Source: CAYNEI01 sp964396185
Lineage (GTDB): Archaea > Thermoplasmatota > SW-10-69-26
Direction: 5' to 3'
DNA: 37,211 nt
Assembly (NCBI GenBank): GCA_964396185.1
Contig: CAYNEI010000022.1
Coordinates: 1 to 37,211, forward strand
Position numbers and translations under genes: made by a program. Shown in pieces: positions 30,840 through 37,211 of this stretch. The stretch's first letter is position 1, and every line of letters begins with the position of its first letter. The notes beneath the pieces were generated by a model. It was not told the origin of the DNA. It was given only the letters and a program-made list of their open reading frames with translations, and searched no databases.

Positions 30840-32795
30840 GCGACCCGGGGTGTAGGCGTCCTCGCCGATCCCCTCTCGCACCTTGGCGGCCATGCCGCTG
30901 GTCATATGGAGCGCCTCGCCCTGGCTTACCAGGAGCTGGCCGCAAGCCACCAGCGTGTCGTCCGGGTCGACGATCAAGCACTCATCCCCGGGCCTCAGGC
31001 TCTTGTGGCAGTTGAGCACGAACTTCGTGAACACGCTCTTCCCCTGCGCGTTGAACCCTGCGCTGTCCTTGGTGACCTGGAGACGCAGGGCTGGGCGGGG
31101 GAGCCAGGCGTGGATGCGCTGGGCACCGGCCAGCTTCAGGGTGAAAAGCCCGTCGTGAGCGCGCAGGCTCAGGATGTGCTCCCCGTCGGCGTGCACCGTG
31201 CGCACGCGACCGGTGCGCTTGCTCGTCTCGAGCTCGATCTCGCCTTCGAGCAGCGCATCGGCCGCCTGGGGCCCGAACTGGTAGGCCGATGTTGCCTGGA
31301 CGCGCTCCATGAGCAGATCGGGCGCGGTTGGCTCGGGCTCGAGCTTGCGCACCGCCTTCGGGCTGAGCACATCCACACCCCAACGGTCGGCCCACGTCTC
31401 AAGCCGGGCCTGCTGGTCGCCGAGATCCTCGTCCGTGAGCGCTGCTTCGAGGCTCTGGGTGAAGGGGAAGACCTCGTCCAGGTCGTACGGGACCGGGCCC
31501 AGCCGCGTCGGGAAGAAGGGGTGGGCACCGCAGATCCGCAAGGCCTCGACCCCCTCGGGCTCGTTCTGGGTGAAGGGCCTGCGCGTGGGTGGCATGAGCA
31601 CCACGGGTCCCCGCGGCCGGGTCGAGCGTTCGATGCGCTCCAGGGTCCTGGCTCGCTGGGGGTGGAGGGTATGTCCTGGTGGCGTGACCGCCATGCCGCG
31701 GTCGTGGCTCAGGGGCTCCTCGGCCTCCAACTGCTCGACGTGCTCGCCGAGGACCTGGACCGCCTCCCAGAGGGCCAGGTGGGCACCGGCGCGCTCGATC
31801 ACCAGCTCGAAGAGCCGGCCCCGGCGCTGGGCCTCCCGGACCCTGCGCATCTCGGCCATGGTGGCGTGCAGGTTGTGGCTGGCCAGGGCCTCCACGCGCG
31901 CCTGCTTCGAGGCGTTTTGGAGCTCGGCGACCGTCCAGGCGCGACAGGTGGGACATGCGCACGGGAGCTCGCTCATCTCCTCGAGCTGCTCGGTGCCCCA
32001 TGGGAAGAGCAACCGGTTTCCGTGGGCGAACTTCGCGTAAGCGGCCGAGTCGAAGAGATCGCAGCCCAGGTAGACCGCCAGTGGGAGCATCTGGGGGTGG
32101 CCCGCGCCGAAGAGGTGGACGGCCCGGCCCGGGTGGAGCCCGCGCTTGGCGCCCAGGATCACTTGGGCGAGCGTGGCGTAGCGCTGGTCCTCCATGATGG
32201 GCACCACGCCGCCGATGGGGTGGATGGCACCCCCTGGCGGGTTCAGGCGGGCCAGATCCCGCGCGGCCTGGGCGCGCACCTCCGGGAACGTGGCTCCCTG
32301 CACCGGCAAGGCTAGCCCCATGTCGCCGGCCAGCGCTTCGGTGTCCATGGCTCGCACCAACGTTTCGTGGGCATCGGCCACGGCTTGGGTCTCGGTGCGG
32401 TCTGGTGTGGAGAAGACGTCCAGGATCGTGCCGATGTCCGTGCCGATCTCCCGCTGGAACGTCACGATCTCTGCAGGCTCGAGGCCCACGTCACCGTAGA
32501 CGTAGTCCTGGAACGTTCCGGAGTCTGTCATGATGGGGCCCGGGAACCCGATGAGCTTGTGGACCCCCCGGTCGAGGGCAGCCTCGGTGAGCTCCTCGCC
32601 CTGCTTGATGATGTAGCTGTTCGTGATGACCATCTGGACGCCGAAGCGTTCGGCCATCCCGCTGGGCTCGATCAGGCGCCGGTTGGGGTTGATCACCGGC
32701 ATCAAGGCTGGGGTCTCCACCTTCCCGTGCGGGGTCTCCAGGGTCCCGAGCCGGGAGAGGCCCTCGGTGTGGCGCGCCTCGAACGAGATGGTCAT
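30831..32795 (-). CDS. tgtA: Archaeosine tRNA-guanine transglycosylase (with PUA domain)
   Basis: A 654-residue enzyme. It exchanges guanine 15 of archaeal tRNAs for preQ0, the first step of archaeosine formation. The catalytic domain has Asp in IMTDSGTFQDY, QGATFPEVR, the nucleophile region LGCDLFDSAAYAKFAHGN, and zinc ligands in CACPTCRAW plus a His in LASHNLHATMAE. The C-terminal PUA domain (about 575-650) includes LRPGDECLIVDPDDTLVACG, then SQGEALHMTSGMAAKVREG. The length matches archaeal full-length TGT rather than the split type. ATG 32795 (MTISFEARH) fits the family; the frame to 32822 has no similarity. The promoter is weak; only CTCTTGTACC lies about 28 bases upstream. Confidence 0.94.
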   Translation of the reverse strand: MTISFEARHTEGLSRLGTLETPHGKVETPALMPVINPNRRLIEPSGMAERFGVQMVITNSYIIKQGEELTEAALDRGVHKLIGFPGPIMTDSGTFQDYVYGDVGLEPAEIVTFQREIGTDIGTILDVFSTPDRTETQAVADAHETLVRAMDTEALAGDMGLALPVQGATFPEVRAQAARDLARLNPPGGAIHPIGGVVPIMEDQRYATLAQVILGAKRGLHPGRAVHLFGAGHPQMLPLAVYLGCDLFDSAAYAKFAHGNRLLFPWGTEQLEEMSELPCACPTCRAWTVAELQNASKQARVEALASHNLHATMAEMRRVREAQRRGRLFELVIERAGAHLALWEAVQVLGEHVEQLEAEEPLSHDRGMAVTPPGHTLHPQRARTLERIERSTRPRGPVVLMPPTRRPFTQNEPEGVEALRICGAHPFFPTRLGPVPYDLDEVFPFTQSLEAALTDEDLGDQQARLETWADRWGVDVLSPKAVRKLEPEPTAPDLLMERVQATSAYQFGPQAADALLEGEIELETSKRTGRVRTVHADGEHILSLRAHDGLFTLKLAGAQRIHAWLPRPALRLQVTKDSAGFNAQGKSVFTKFVLNCHKSLRPGDECLIVDPDDTLVACGQLLVSQGEALHMTSGMAAKVREGIGEDAYTPGRSS

Positions 32796-32845
32796 CGGCC
32801 TAGCCAAGGGCCTGGGGTACAAGAGGGTAACCGGTTTCCCTCCTC

Positions 32846-33245
32846 CTAGACTTCCGGAGGTGATTGGGGTGAGCTCTCGCCAGCTTCAGGAGCGTGAAGA
32901 CAAGGACCGGACCGGCAGGTCCGGAAGCAAGAGGCCATCAGGCCGATACGCTGTGGTTCTGCCGAAGGAGTCCCCGGTGGGGACTTCGAGTCGCAGTCGG
33001 CGCCGTCTGCAACGAACCCCAACCGCGCCGACTGCGCCGTCACCTGCTGAGGGTGGCCCAACGGGGCGCGGGCCTGAGGGGAACCACCGTGTCTTGCTCT
33101 GGAGAGCGCTTCCTTCCGGATCTGGTGATCCGGTCTCGGCGTCGCCCTCCATCGACAACCCGGTGGGTTGCCTGGGTCGGGCTCCTTGAGCTCGCCTCGC
33201 TCAGGCCCGCGCGAGAGCTTACGCAAAATCAGTCCGGAAGTCTAG
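32846..33245. ncRNA. Structured RNA candidate, 400 bases, strand unresolved
   Basis: No protein gene fits this 487-base gap. The ends form a perfect 13-bp stem: CTAGACTTCCGGA (32846-32858) with TCCGGAAGTCTAG (33233-33245). Inside it follow TGATT/AATCA (32861-32865, 33227-33231) and a 12-bp stem GTGAGCTCTCGC (32869-32880) with GCGAGAGCTTAC (33211-33222). Together they close the whole element. Further hairpins: 32884-32899, CCGGACC/GGTCCGG (32907-32924), 32969-32985, a perfect 12-bp stem CGCAGTCGGCGC (32992-33003 with 33025-33036), CCGGATC/GATCCGG (33116-33133), CAACCC/GGGTTG (33156-33170) and 33184-33205. CCGGAAG boxes recall the tip of SRP RNA, but its Alu motif and clear helix 8 are not evident. 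RNase P conserved regions (GAGGAAAGTCC) are absent. A weak TATA-like GTACAAGA (32817-32824) lies 27 bases before the plus-strand end of the stem. Confidence 0.6.
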
Positions 33246-33252
33246 CCCGCAG

Positions 33253-33259
33253 CCTCATA
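33253..33259 (+). promoter_or_regulatory. TATA-like box of the NAD-kinase-like gene
   Basis: CTCATAA, centred 27 bases before the GTG at 33283; leaderless. It starts right after the closing stem of the structured element. Confidence 0.4.
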
Positions 33260-33282
33260 AGGGGGATGGGCTTTGACGGCGC

Positions 33283-34287
33283 GTGCGCGTCGAATTGCGT
33301 GCCAGCGAGGAGGCCCGCGGATCCATCGAGCCGCTCGAGCGAGCCCTGGCTCAGCACGGCATCGAGGTGGCCACCGGCCGGGACGGGGAGGACGAGGTGG
33401 ACATGCTCGTGGTGGTGGGCGAGAGCCGGTTCTTCCTCTCGACCCTGGCCGAGCTGGCGGCACCTCCTCCCGTGCTGCTCGTGGCCCACAAGGGGCTTGG
33501 CGTGCTCGCCGAAGCCCAGCTCAACGACGCCGAGGCGCTGGCCGAGAGCCTGGCCGAGGAGCGCTTCGTAACCCAAGGCGTGCTCCGCATGGCCTGCCGC
33601 GTGGGCGATCGCGAGATCCTTGCCCTGAACGAGGCAGCGCTTCTCCCAGCGCTCAACGGGACTTTCCTGGGCTGTGATGTCAAGGTGGACGACGAGCTGC
33701 TCTGGCACGACCGCGGCGACGGGCTCATCGTCTGCACGCCCACCGGGTCCACGGCCTACGCCCTCTCGGCCGGAGGACCCGCCATCCTGTCGGCTGCTGA
33801 TGTGCTCACCGTGGTCCCGGTCTGCAGCGAGGAGAACCACCCTCCCATCGTGGCCCCGTCCTCGAGCACGGTCGAGCTGGCCAACCCGGAGGCTGGCTCC
33901 GGCGTCGAGCTCGTGGTCGACGGGCATGCCCGCTTCAAGATCCAAGAGGGCGCCGTTGAGATCCGTGGAGCCGACGCGCGCCTCCAGCTGGTCCGCTTGA
34001 GCGAGCGCCGGCACGGCCACCTGCTCGGTCGGGTGAGGCTCAAGCGTGAGATGGGAGCAGAGCTGGCCAACGCGCCCCCATCGGCTCGCTTCCTCTACAA
34101 GTTGCTCGAGTACGAGGGGCCGCTCACGCCTAGCGAGATGGTGCGCGAGTCCGGGCTGACCGGCCGCACGGTCCGCTCGAGCCTCAGCGTGCTCGAGGAG
34201 CTCGGGTTCGTGATCCGGCGTGCTAGCCTGCGGGATGCCCGCACCGACGTCTACGACGTGGCAGAGAGGATCGGGCCGGAGCTCTGA
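33283..34287 (+). CDS. NAD-kinase-like protein fused to a winged helix-turn-helix domain
   Basis: A 334-residue protein. Residues 1-255 resemble ATP-NAD kinase: ALNEAALLP (114-122), DGLIVCTPTGSTAYALSAGG (146-165) and VVDGHARF near 211. The usual GGDGT motif is replaced: VVVGESRFFL (43-52) has VGES where GGDG is expected, so the catalytic Asp is Glu or absent. Residues 263-327 look like a DNA-binding winged helix (LYKLLEYEGPLTPSEMV, GLTGRTVRSSLSVLEELGFV). Family knowledge: NAD kinases make NADP and normally carry no such tail. The next genes are nadA and a nadB-like gene, so an NAD(P)-responsive regulator is possible; it could still be a kinase. The start GTG 33283 is leaderless. Confidence 0.75.
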   Translation: MRVELRASEEARGSIEPLERALAQHGIEVATGRDGEDEVDMLVVVGESRFFLSTLAELAAPPPVLLVAHKGLGVLAEAQLNDAEALAESLAEERFVTQGVLRMACRVGDREILALNEAALLPALNGTFLGCDVKVDDELLWHDRGDGLIVCTPTGSTAYALSAGGPAILSAADVLTVVPVCSEENHPPIVAPSSSTVELANPEAGSGVELVVDGHARFKIQEGAVEIRGADARLQLVRLSERRHGHLLGRVRLKREMGAELANAPPSARFLYKLLEYEGPLTPSEMVRESGLTGRTVRSSLSVLEELGFVIRRASLRDARTDVYDVAERIGPEL

Positions 34288-34364
34288 AACGACCGATTCT
34301 CACGTCGGCGGAAAATTCTTCCAGCCTCCCGCGCGAGCAGTGAACTCCCTTCCTCGAACCCAAC

Positions 34365-34372
34365 GCCTTTTA
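34365..34372 (+). promoter_or_regulatory. TATA box of the nadA-nadB-like operon
   Basis: CCTTTTAG in ACGCCTTTTAGGG, centred 28 bases before the ATG at 34397; leaderless. The nearby upstream region is where a regulator could bind. Confidence 0.5.
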
Positions 34373-34396
34373 GGGGCCTGCGACTCAGGGTGTTCG

Positions 34397-35518
34397 ATGG
34401 CGGAGACGCTCAACCTGTTCCGGTACGCGAACTTCGCGCAACTGCCGGAGCCCTACCGGTCGCTCACACCGAGCGAGCGCGCCCAGCGCATCGCCACGGC
34501 CCGCGACCGGCTCGGGGACTCCACGATCATCCTCGGCCACAACTACCAGCACCACGAGATCTACGAGGTCGCTGACATCACCGGGGACTCGTTCAAGCTC
34601 TCCCGGCAAGCCGCGCAAGCCGAGGCCGAGAACATCATCTTCTGCGGGGTCACGTTCATGGCCGAGACCGCAGACATCCTCACGGATGGCCAACGCAACG
34701 TGCTCATCCCCTCCAGGGAGGCCGCCTGCCCCATGGCCGGCATGGCAGAGATGGTGCAGGTCCGGAAAGCCTGGGACCACATCACCAAGGTCATCCCTCC
34801 CGACGAGCTCGTCCCCATCACCTACATGAACTCGTACGCCGACCTGAAGGCCTTCACCGGCAAGATGGACGGCGCCATCTGCACCTCCTCCAGCGCCGAT
34901 CCAATCTTCCAGTGGGCGCTCGACCGGGGCAAGCGCATCCTCTTCCTCCCGGACAAGCACCTCGGCCACAACACCGCCTACAACCTCGGCCTCGGGGACG
35001 ACGACATGGTCCGCTGGAACCCGTGGGCTGGCGAGACCGGTGGCACCACGCGCGAGGCTCTCGAGGCCAGCAAGGTCATCCTCTGGGAGGGCATGTGCCA
35101 GGTGCACGACCGCTTCCGCGTCGACCACGTCGACGAGCTGCGCCGGCTGCACCCTGACGTGCAGATCATCGTCCACCCGGAATGCCCCCGCGAGGTGGTG
35201 GCAGCCGCGGACGCCTCTGGTTCGACCCAGCAGATCATCCAGTTCGTCGAGGCTGCCGAGCCCGGGTCCACCATCGCCATCGGCACCGAGATCCACCTCG
35301 TCGAGCACCTGGAACGCGAGCACCCCGACAAGACCATCATCCAGCTCTGCGGTGAAGCCTGCCTGGACTGCAACGCCATGCGCCAGATCGACCCGAACTA
35401 CCTCACCTGGATCCTGGAAGAGCTCGTGAAGGGCACGGTCATCAACCGCGTCCACGTCGACGCAGACGATCGCCGCTGGGCCAAGGTCGCGCTTGACCGC
35501 ATGCTCGAGCTGGCGTGA
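34397..35518 (+). CDS. nadA: Quinolinate synthase
   Basis: A 373-residue [4Fe-4S] enzyme that condenses iminoaspartate with dihydroxyacetone phosphate to quinolinate, the first unique NAD precursor. Family blocks: GHNYQHHEIYEVADITGDS, CPMAGMAEM (Cys111), CTSSSA, FLPDKHLGHNTA, WEGMCQVHDRF (Cys234), VHPECPREV and GEACLDCNAM (Cys322, Cys325). These provide the three conserved Cys ligands. The ATG at 34397 is leaderless. The nadB-like gene starts 4 bases after its stop, so they are one operon. The open frame extends upstream to 34220 but overlaps the preceding gene. Confidence 0.95.
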   Translation: MAETLNLFRYANFAQLPEPYRSLTPSERAQRIATARDRLGDSTIILGHNYQHHEIYEVADITGDSFKLSRQAAQAEAENIIFCGVTFMAETADILTDGQRNVLIPSREAACPMAGMAEMVQVRKAWDHITKVIPPDELVPITYMNSYADLKAFTGKMDGAICTSSSADPIFQWALDRGKRILFLPDKHLGHNTAYNLGLGDDDMVRWNPWAGETGGTTREALEASKVILWEGMCQVHDRFRVDHVDELRRLHPDVQIIVHPECPREVVAAADASGSTQQIIQFVEAAEPGSTIAIGTEIHLVEHLEREHPDKTIIQLCGEACLDCNAMRQIDPNYLTWILEELVKGTVINRVHVDADDRRWAKVALDRMLELA

Positions 35519-35522
35519 GACC

Positions 35523-36572
35523 ATGGTGACCCCCCCAAGCGAGCGCGACGTCCTCGTCATCGGTGGCTGCCTGGCCGGTGCCACAGCCGCCCTGGCCGCC
35601 GTGCGCTCCGGCGCGCGCACGCGACTGCTCCTCCACGGTGCCCACGACCCACCCGAGAGCCCGGCGATCCCAGACGACGTCCGCGAGCGCGCCGAGCGCG
35701 CCATCGGGGACACGAGCACGCCGGCGCCCGAAGAGCCCCAGCTCTTCCGGCTGCGTGCCCGGCGCGTGACCCGGTGGCTCGACGAGCTTGGCATCGAGAA
35801 CGATGCTGGCTGGGCCACCGAGCTCCGGGGTGCGGTGCTCGATCGCTGCGAGCGCGAGGGCGTGGCCCTGGACGAGACCAGCGTGGCCGTCCGGCTGATC
35901 GGCAAGGACAAGGGGATCACCGGGGCCGTGCTCGTGGACGGCACAGACTGCGCCACCCACCAGGCTGATACCACCATCCTGGCCGGTGGTGGCGCCCAGT
36001 TCCTCTGGCCCAGCGACCATCCTGAGACCCCGCCCAGCGGCATCGCCCTCGCGCTGCGAGCCGAGCTCCCCGTAGGCGACCCGAGCAGCATCGCGTGGAA
36101 CCAGGACACCCAGGCGCCCCTGCGCTTGCTGGACACCGTGCGCGCCGACGGACGCGGCCGCTTGGCCACCCCAGGCGTGGCCGTCTGCGGGGAGGCCATG
36201 GCTGCCCCGTGGCACAGCGATGCCACCCTGGCTCCGCTCGAGGATGCCGTGCGCGGCCTCGAGGCCGGTGCCTTCCAGGGCCCGCCTGCCCCGCGAGCCG
36301 ACCCAGAGCTCGTGCCCGTGGTGGACAACCCCATGCCGCCTGGGTTCAGCACGGTCAAGCTCGGCCGGTTGCGCTCGACCCTGGAGCGCCTCGCTGGGCC
36401 AGAGGCTCCAGAAGAGGATCTCGAGCGCTGCCACGCCGAGATGCTCTCCCTGCGCGGCGAGTTCGCCGACTACGCCCGGGCCAGAGCAGGCACGGACGTC
36501 CATCTGCTCCATCAGGCCGCGGATGTCGCCCTGGCCCACGTCGCCGCCCGCACCGGACAATCGTCACAGTGA
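35523..36572 (+). CDS. L-aspartate oxidase-like FAD protein, shortened
   Basis: A 349-residue protein, against roughly 480-540 for usual NadB. The N-terminal Rossmann motif is VLVIGGCLAGATAALAAVRS, with the dinucleotide loop changed to GGCLAGA. A second FAD-binding block is ILAGGGAQFLWPSDHPE, and GRLATPGVAVCGEAMAA corresponds to the GRTSVPGLYAAGE block. The capping domain between them, with its His-Pro-Thr and Arg-Gly-Glu-Gly motifs that bind aspartate, appears to be missing. The gene begins 4 bases after nadA. Position implies it supplies iminoaspartate to NadA; the sequence does not prove it. Alternatives: another FAD oxidoreductase, or a decayed NadB replaced by an aspartate dehydrogenase elsewhere. 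Confidence 0.72.
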   Translation: MVTPPSERDVLVIGGCLAGATAALAAVRSGARTRLLLHGAHDPPESPAIPDDVRERAERAIGDTSTPAPEEPQLFRLRARRVTRWLDELGIENDAGWATELRGAVLDRCEREGVALDETSVAVRLIGKDKGITGAVLVDGTDCATHQADTTILAGGGAQFLWPSDHPETPPSGIALALRAELPVGDPSSIAWNQDTQAPLRLLDTVRADGRGRLATPGVAVCGEAMAAPWHSDATLAPLEDAVRGLEAGAFQGPPAPRADPELVPVVDNPMPPGFSTVKLGRLRSTLERLAGPEAPEEDLERCHAEMLSLRGEFADYARARAGTDVHLLHQAADVALAHVAARTGQSSQ

Positions 36573-36608
36573 CGACTTGAACCGGAAGCACCGGCGCCCT
36601 GGCGAGGA

Positions 36609-36615
36609 TTTATCT
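36609..36615 (+). promoter_or_regulatory. TATA box of the small SH3/KOW-like gene
   Basis: TTTATCT, centred 28 bases before the GTG at 36640, which favours that start over the ATG at 36649. Confidence 0.45.
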
Positions 36616-36639
36616 TTCTCGGGAACACATAGCATGTGA

Positions 36640-36882
36640 GTGGATGCCATGGATCTCAACGAGGGCGATCTCGTCCGGATCCGCGTGGCCCCGGACGTGG
36701 ACCAGACACTCTGGGACGCCCGGGGCGTGGTGGCCACGCGCATGCCTGAGGGCCATCTCCTCGTCGAGCTCCCGGACGGAGCCGACTGCACGGTCCGCAC
36801 CGATCAGATCGAGCTGCTCGCCCGCGCTGACGAGCCAGCTGAGGCCCTGCCGTTCCGGCGCGACGCGCTCATGATCCTCTGA
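36640..36882 (+). CDS. Small SH3/KOW-like protein
   Basis: An 80-residue, acidic protein, likely one small beta barrel: GDLVRIRVAPD, GVVATRMPEGHLLVELPDG and CTVRTDQIELL, as in KOW or SH3-like folds that bind RNA or proteins. A flexible tail (RRDALMIL) follows. No specific family is recognised. GTG 36640 is chosen for its distance to the TATA box; ATG 36649 would remove three residues. It stands alone between the nadB-like gene and the SPFH gene. Confidence 0.6.
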   Translation: MDAMDLNEGDLVRIRVAPDVDQTLWDARGVVATRMPEGHLLVELPDGADCTVRTDQIELLARADEPAEALPFRRDALMIL

Positions 36883-36921
36883 CCGGCACAACCAGGGTCC
36901 CTACCGGTCCCCACCCATCCC

Positions 36922-37211
36922 CTACTCATCCTCGTCTGAGCGGCCGAACCGGGCGAAGGCCTGGAGCATCTCGATGGGCAGCGGGATCACCGTGTTCGAC
37001 GGGGACTCAGCAGCCTCGCGGATCGTCTGCAGGGTCCGCAGGTAGAGAGCACCCTCGAACTCGACCATCTCCTCGGCAGCCTGCCGCAGCTTCTCTGCAG
37101 CCTGTTGCTCGCCCTCGGCAGCGATGACGCGTGCGCGCCGCTCGCGCTCGGCCTCTGCCTGGCGAGCCATGACCCGGCGCATGTCCGGGGGCAGCTCGAC
37201 GTCCTTGACCT
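36922..37211 (-). CDS. SPFH/band 7 (stomatin-like) protein, C-terminal part
   Basis: The 96 residues seen are the C-terminal end; the N-terminus lies beyond the right edge. The sequence VKDVELPPDMRRVMARQAEA, then ERERRARVIAAEGEQQAAEK, is typical of the stomatin coiled-coil region. The end VIPLPIEMLQAF is also typical. Family knowledge: these proteins form membrane-associated oligomers and are often partnered with an NfeD protein. A start inside the window at 37182 is only an internal Met. Confidence 0.88.
   Translation of the reverse strand, partial: VKDVELPPDMRRVMARQAEAERERRARVIAAEGEQQAAEKLRQAAEEMVEFEGALYLRTLQTIREAAESPSNTVIPLPIEMLQAFARFGRSDEDE

Noticed and set aside
32846..33245. RNase P RNA
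   Set aside because: The size and closing stem are suggestive, but GAGGAAAGTCC and the ACAGAA-GGCTTA end region are not present on either strand.
32846..33245. SRP (7S) RNA as a firm call
   Set aside because: CCGGAAGGAAGC on the minus strand recalls helix 8, but the same bases pair in a simple hairpin, the AGCA partner is changed and no clear Alu-domain motif is found. Left as a possibility only.
1..37211. tRNA genes, insertion sequences, integrases, defence islands
   Set aside because: I saw no cloverleaf with a GGTTCRA-type arm, no transposase or integrase, and no toxin or restriction cluster. The nuclease-like gene at 23674 is isolated.

Overview
The window is very GC-rich archaeal DNA, tightly packed with genes on both strands. 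Archaeal markers are: an archaeosine-type tRNA-guanine transglycosylase with a C-terminal PUA domain, archaeal RNase J, a KEOPS Pcc1-like subunit beside a RecJ-like DHH protein, a diphthine-ammonia ligase (partial), a haloarchaeal-style mevalonate-pathway decarboxylase, and isoprenoid enzymes (polyprenyl synthase, UbiA prenyltransferase). Most genes look leaderless: an A/T-rich TATA-like box stands out of the GC background about 26-30 bases before the start codon, and I used this to choose several starts. A euryarchaeon in the broad sense fits best (a GC-rich Thermoplasmatota-like lineage or a relative of the haloarchaea). The exact lineage is inference; no rRNA is present to settle it.

Layout. 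1-5280: partial dph6, a small membrane protein, a nitrilase head-to-head with nadE, a rhomboid protease with a zinc ribbon, a small unknown gene and a mevalonate-pathway decarboxylase sharing one promoter. 5379-8508: two tandem Asp-box (BNR) lipoproteins. 8584-14023: polyprenyl synthase and RNase J in one operon, then a coiled-coil protein, DHH phosphoesterase, Pcc1 and a hemerythrin-like protein. 14079-23609: three LVIVD-type beta-propeller lipoproteins and a DUF4097-like lipoprotein, interleaved with MscS, UbiA and a truncated-looking sensor kinase plus receiver pair. 23674-30839: membrane-anchored nuclease-like protein, serS, TerC, two related Cys-containing lipoproteins, an AhpD-like protein and several unknown genes, including a partial gene duplication and a protein with a seven-residue repeat. 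30831-37211: tgtA, a 400-base structured element that is probably a non-coding RNA, then an NAD cluster (NAD-kinase-like/winged-helix fusion, nadA, shortened nadB-like gene), a small SH3/KOW-like protein and a partial SPFH protein.

Themes. NAD biosynthesis appears at both ends (nadE with a nitrilase; nadA with a compact nadB-like gene and a kinase-like regulator candidate). Eight lipoproteins with a Gly-Cys lipobox make the middle of the window a cell-surface gene region. The strongest candidates for something undescribed are the 400-base structured RNA element at 32846-33245, the NAD-kinase-like protein with an altered GGDG motif fused to a DNA-binding domain, the NadB-like protein without its capping domain, and a membrane protein with a phosphoacceptor-His domain but no ATPase domain, translationally coupled to a lone receiver.
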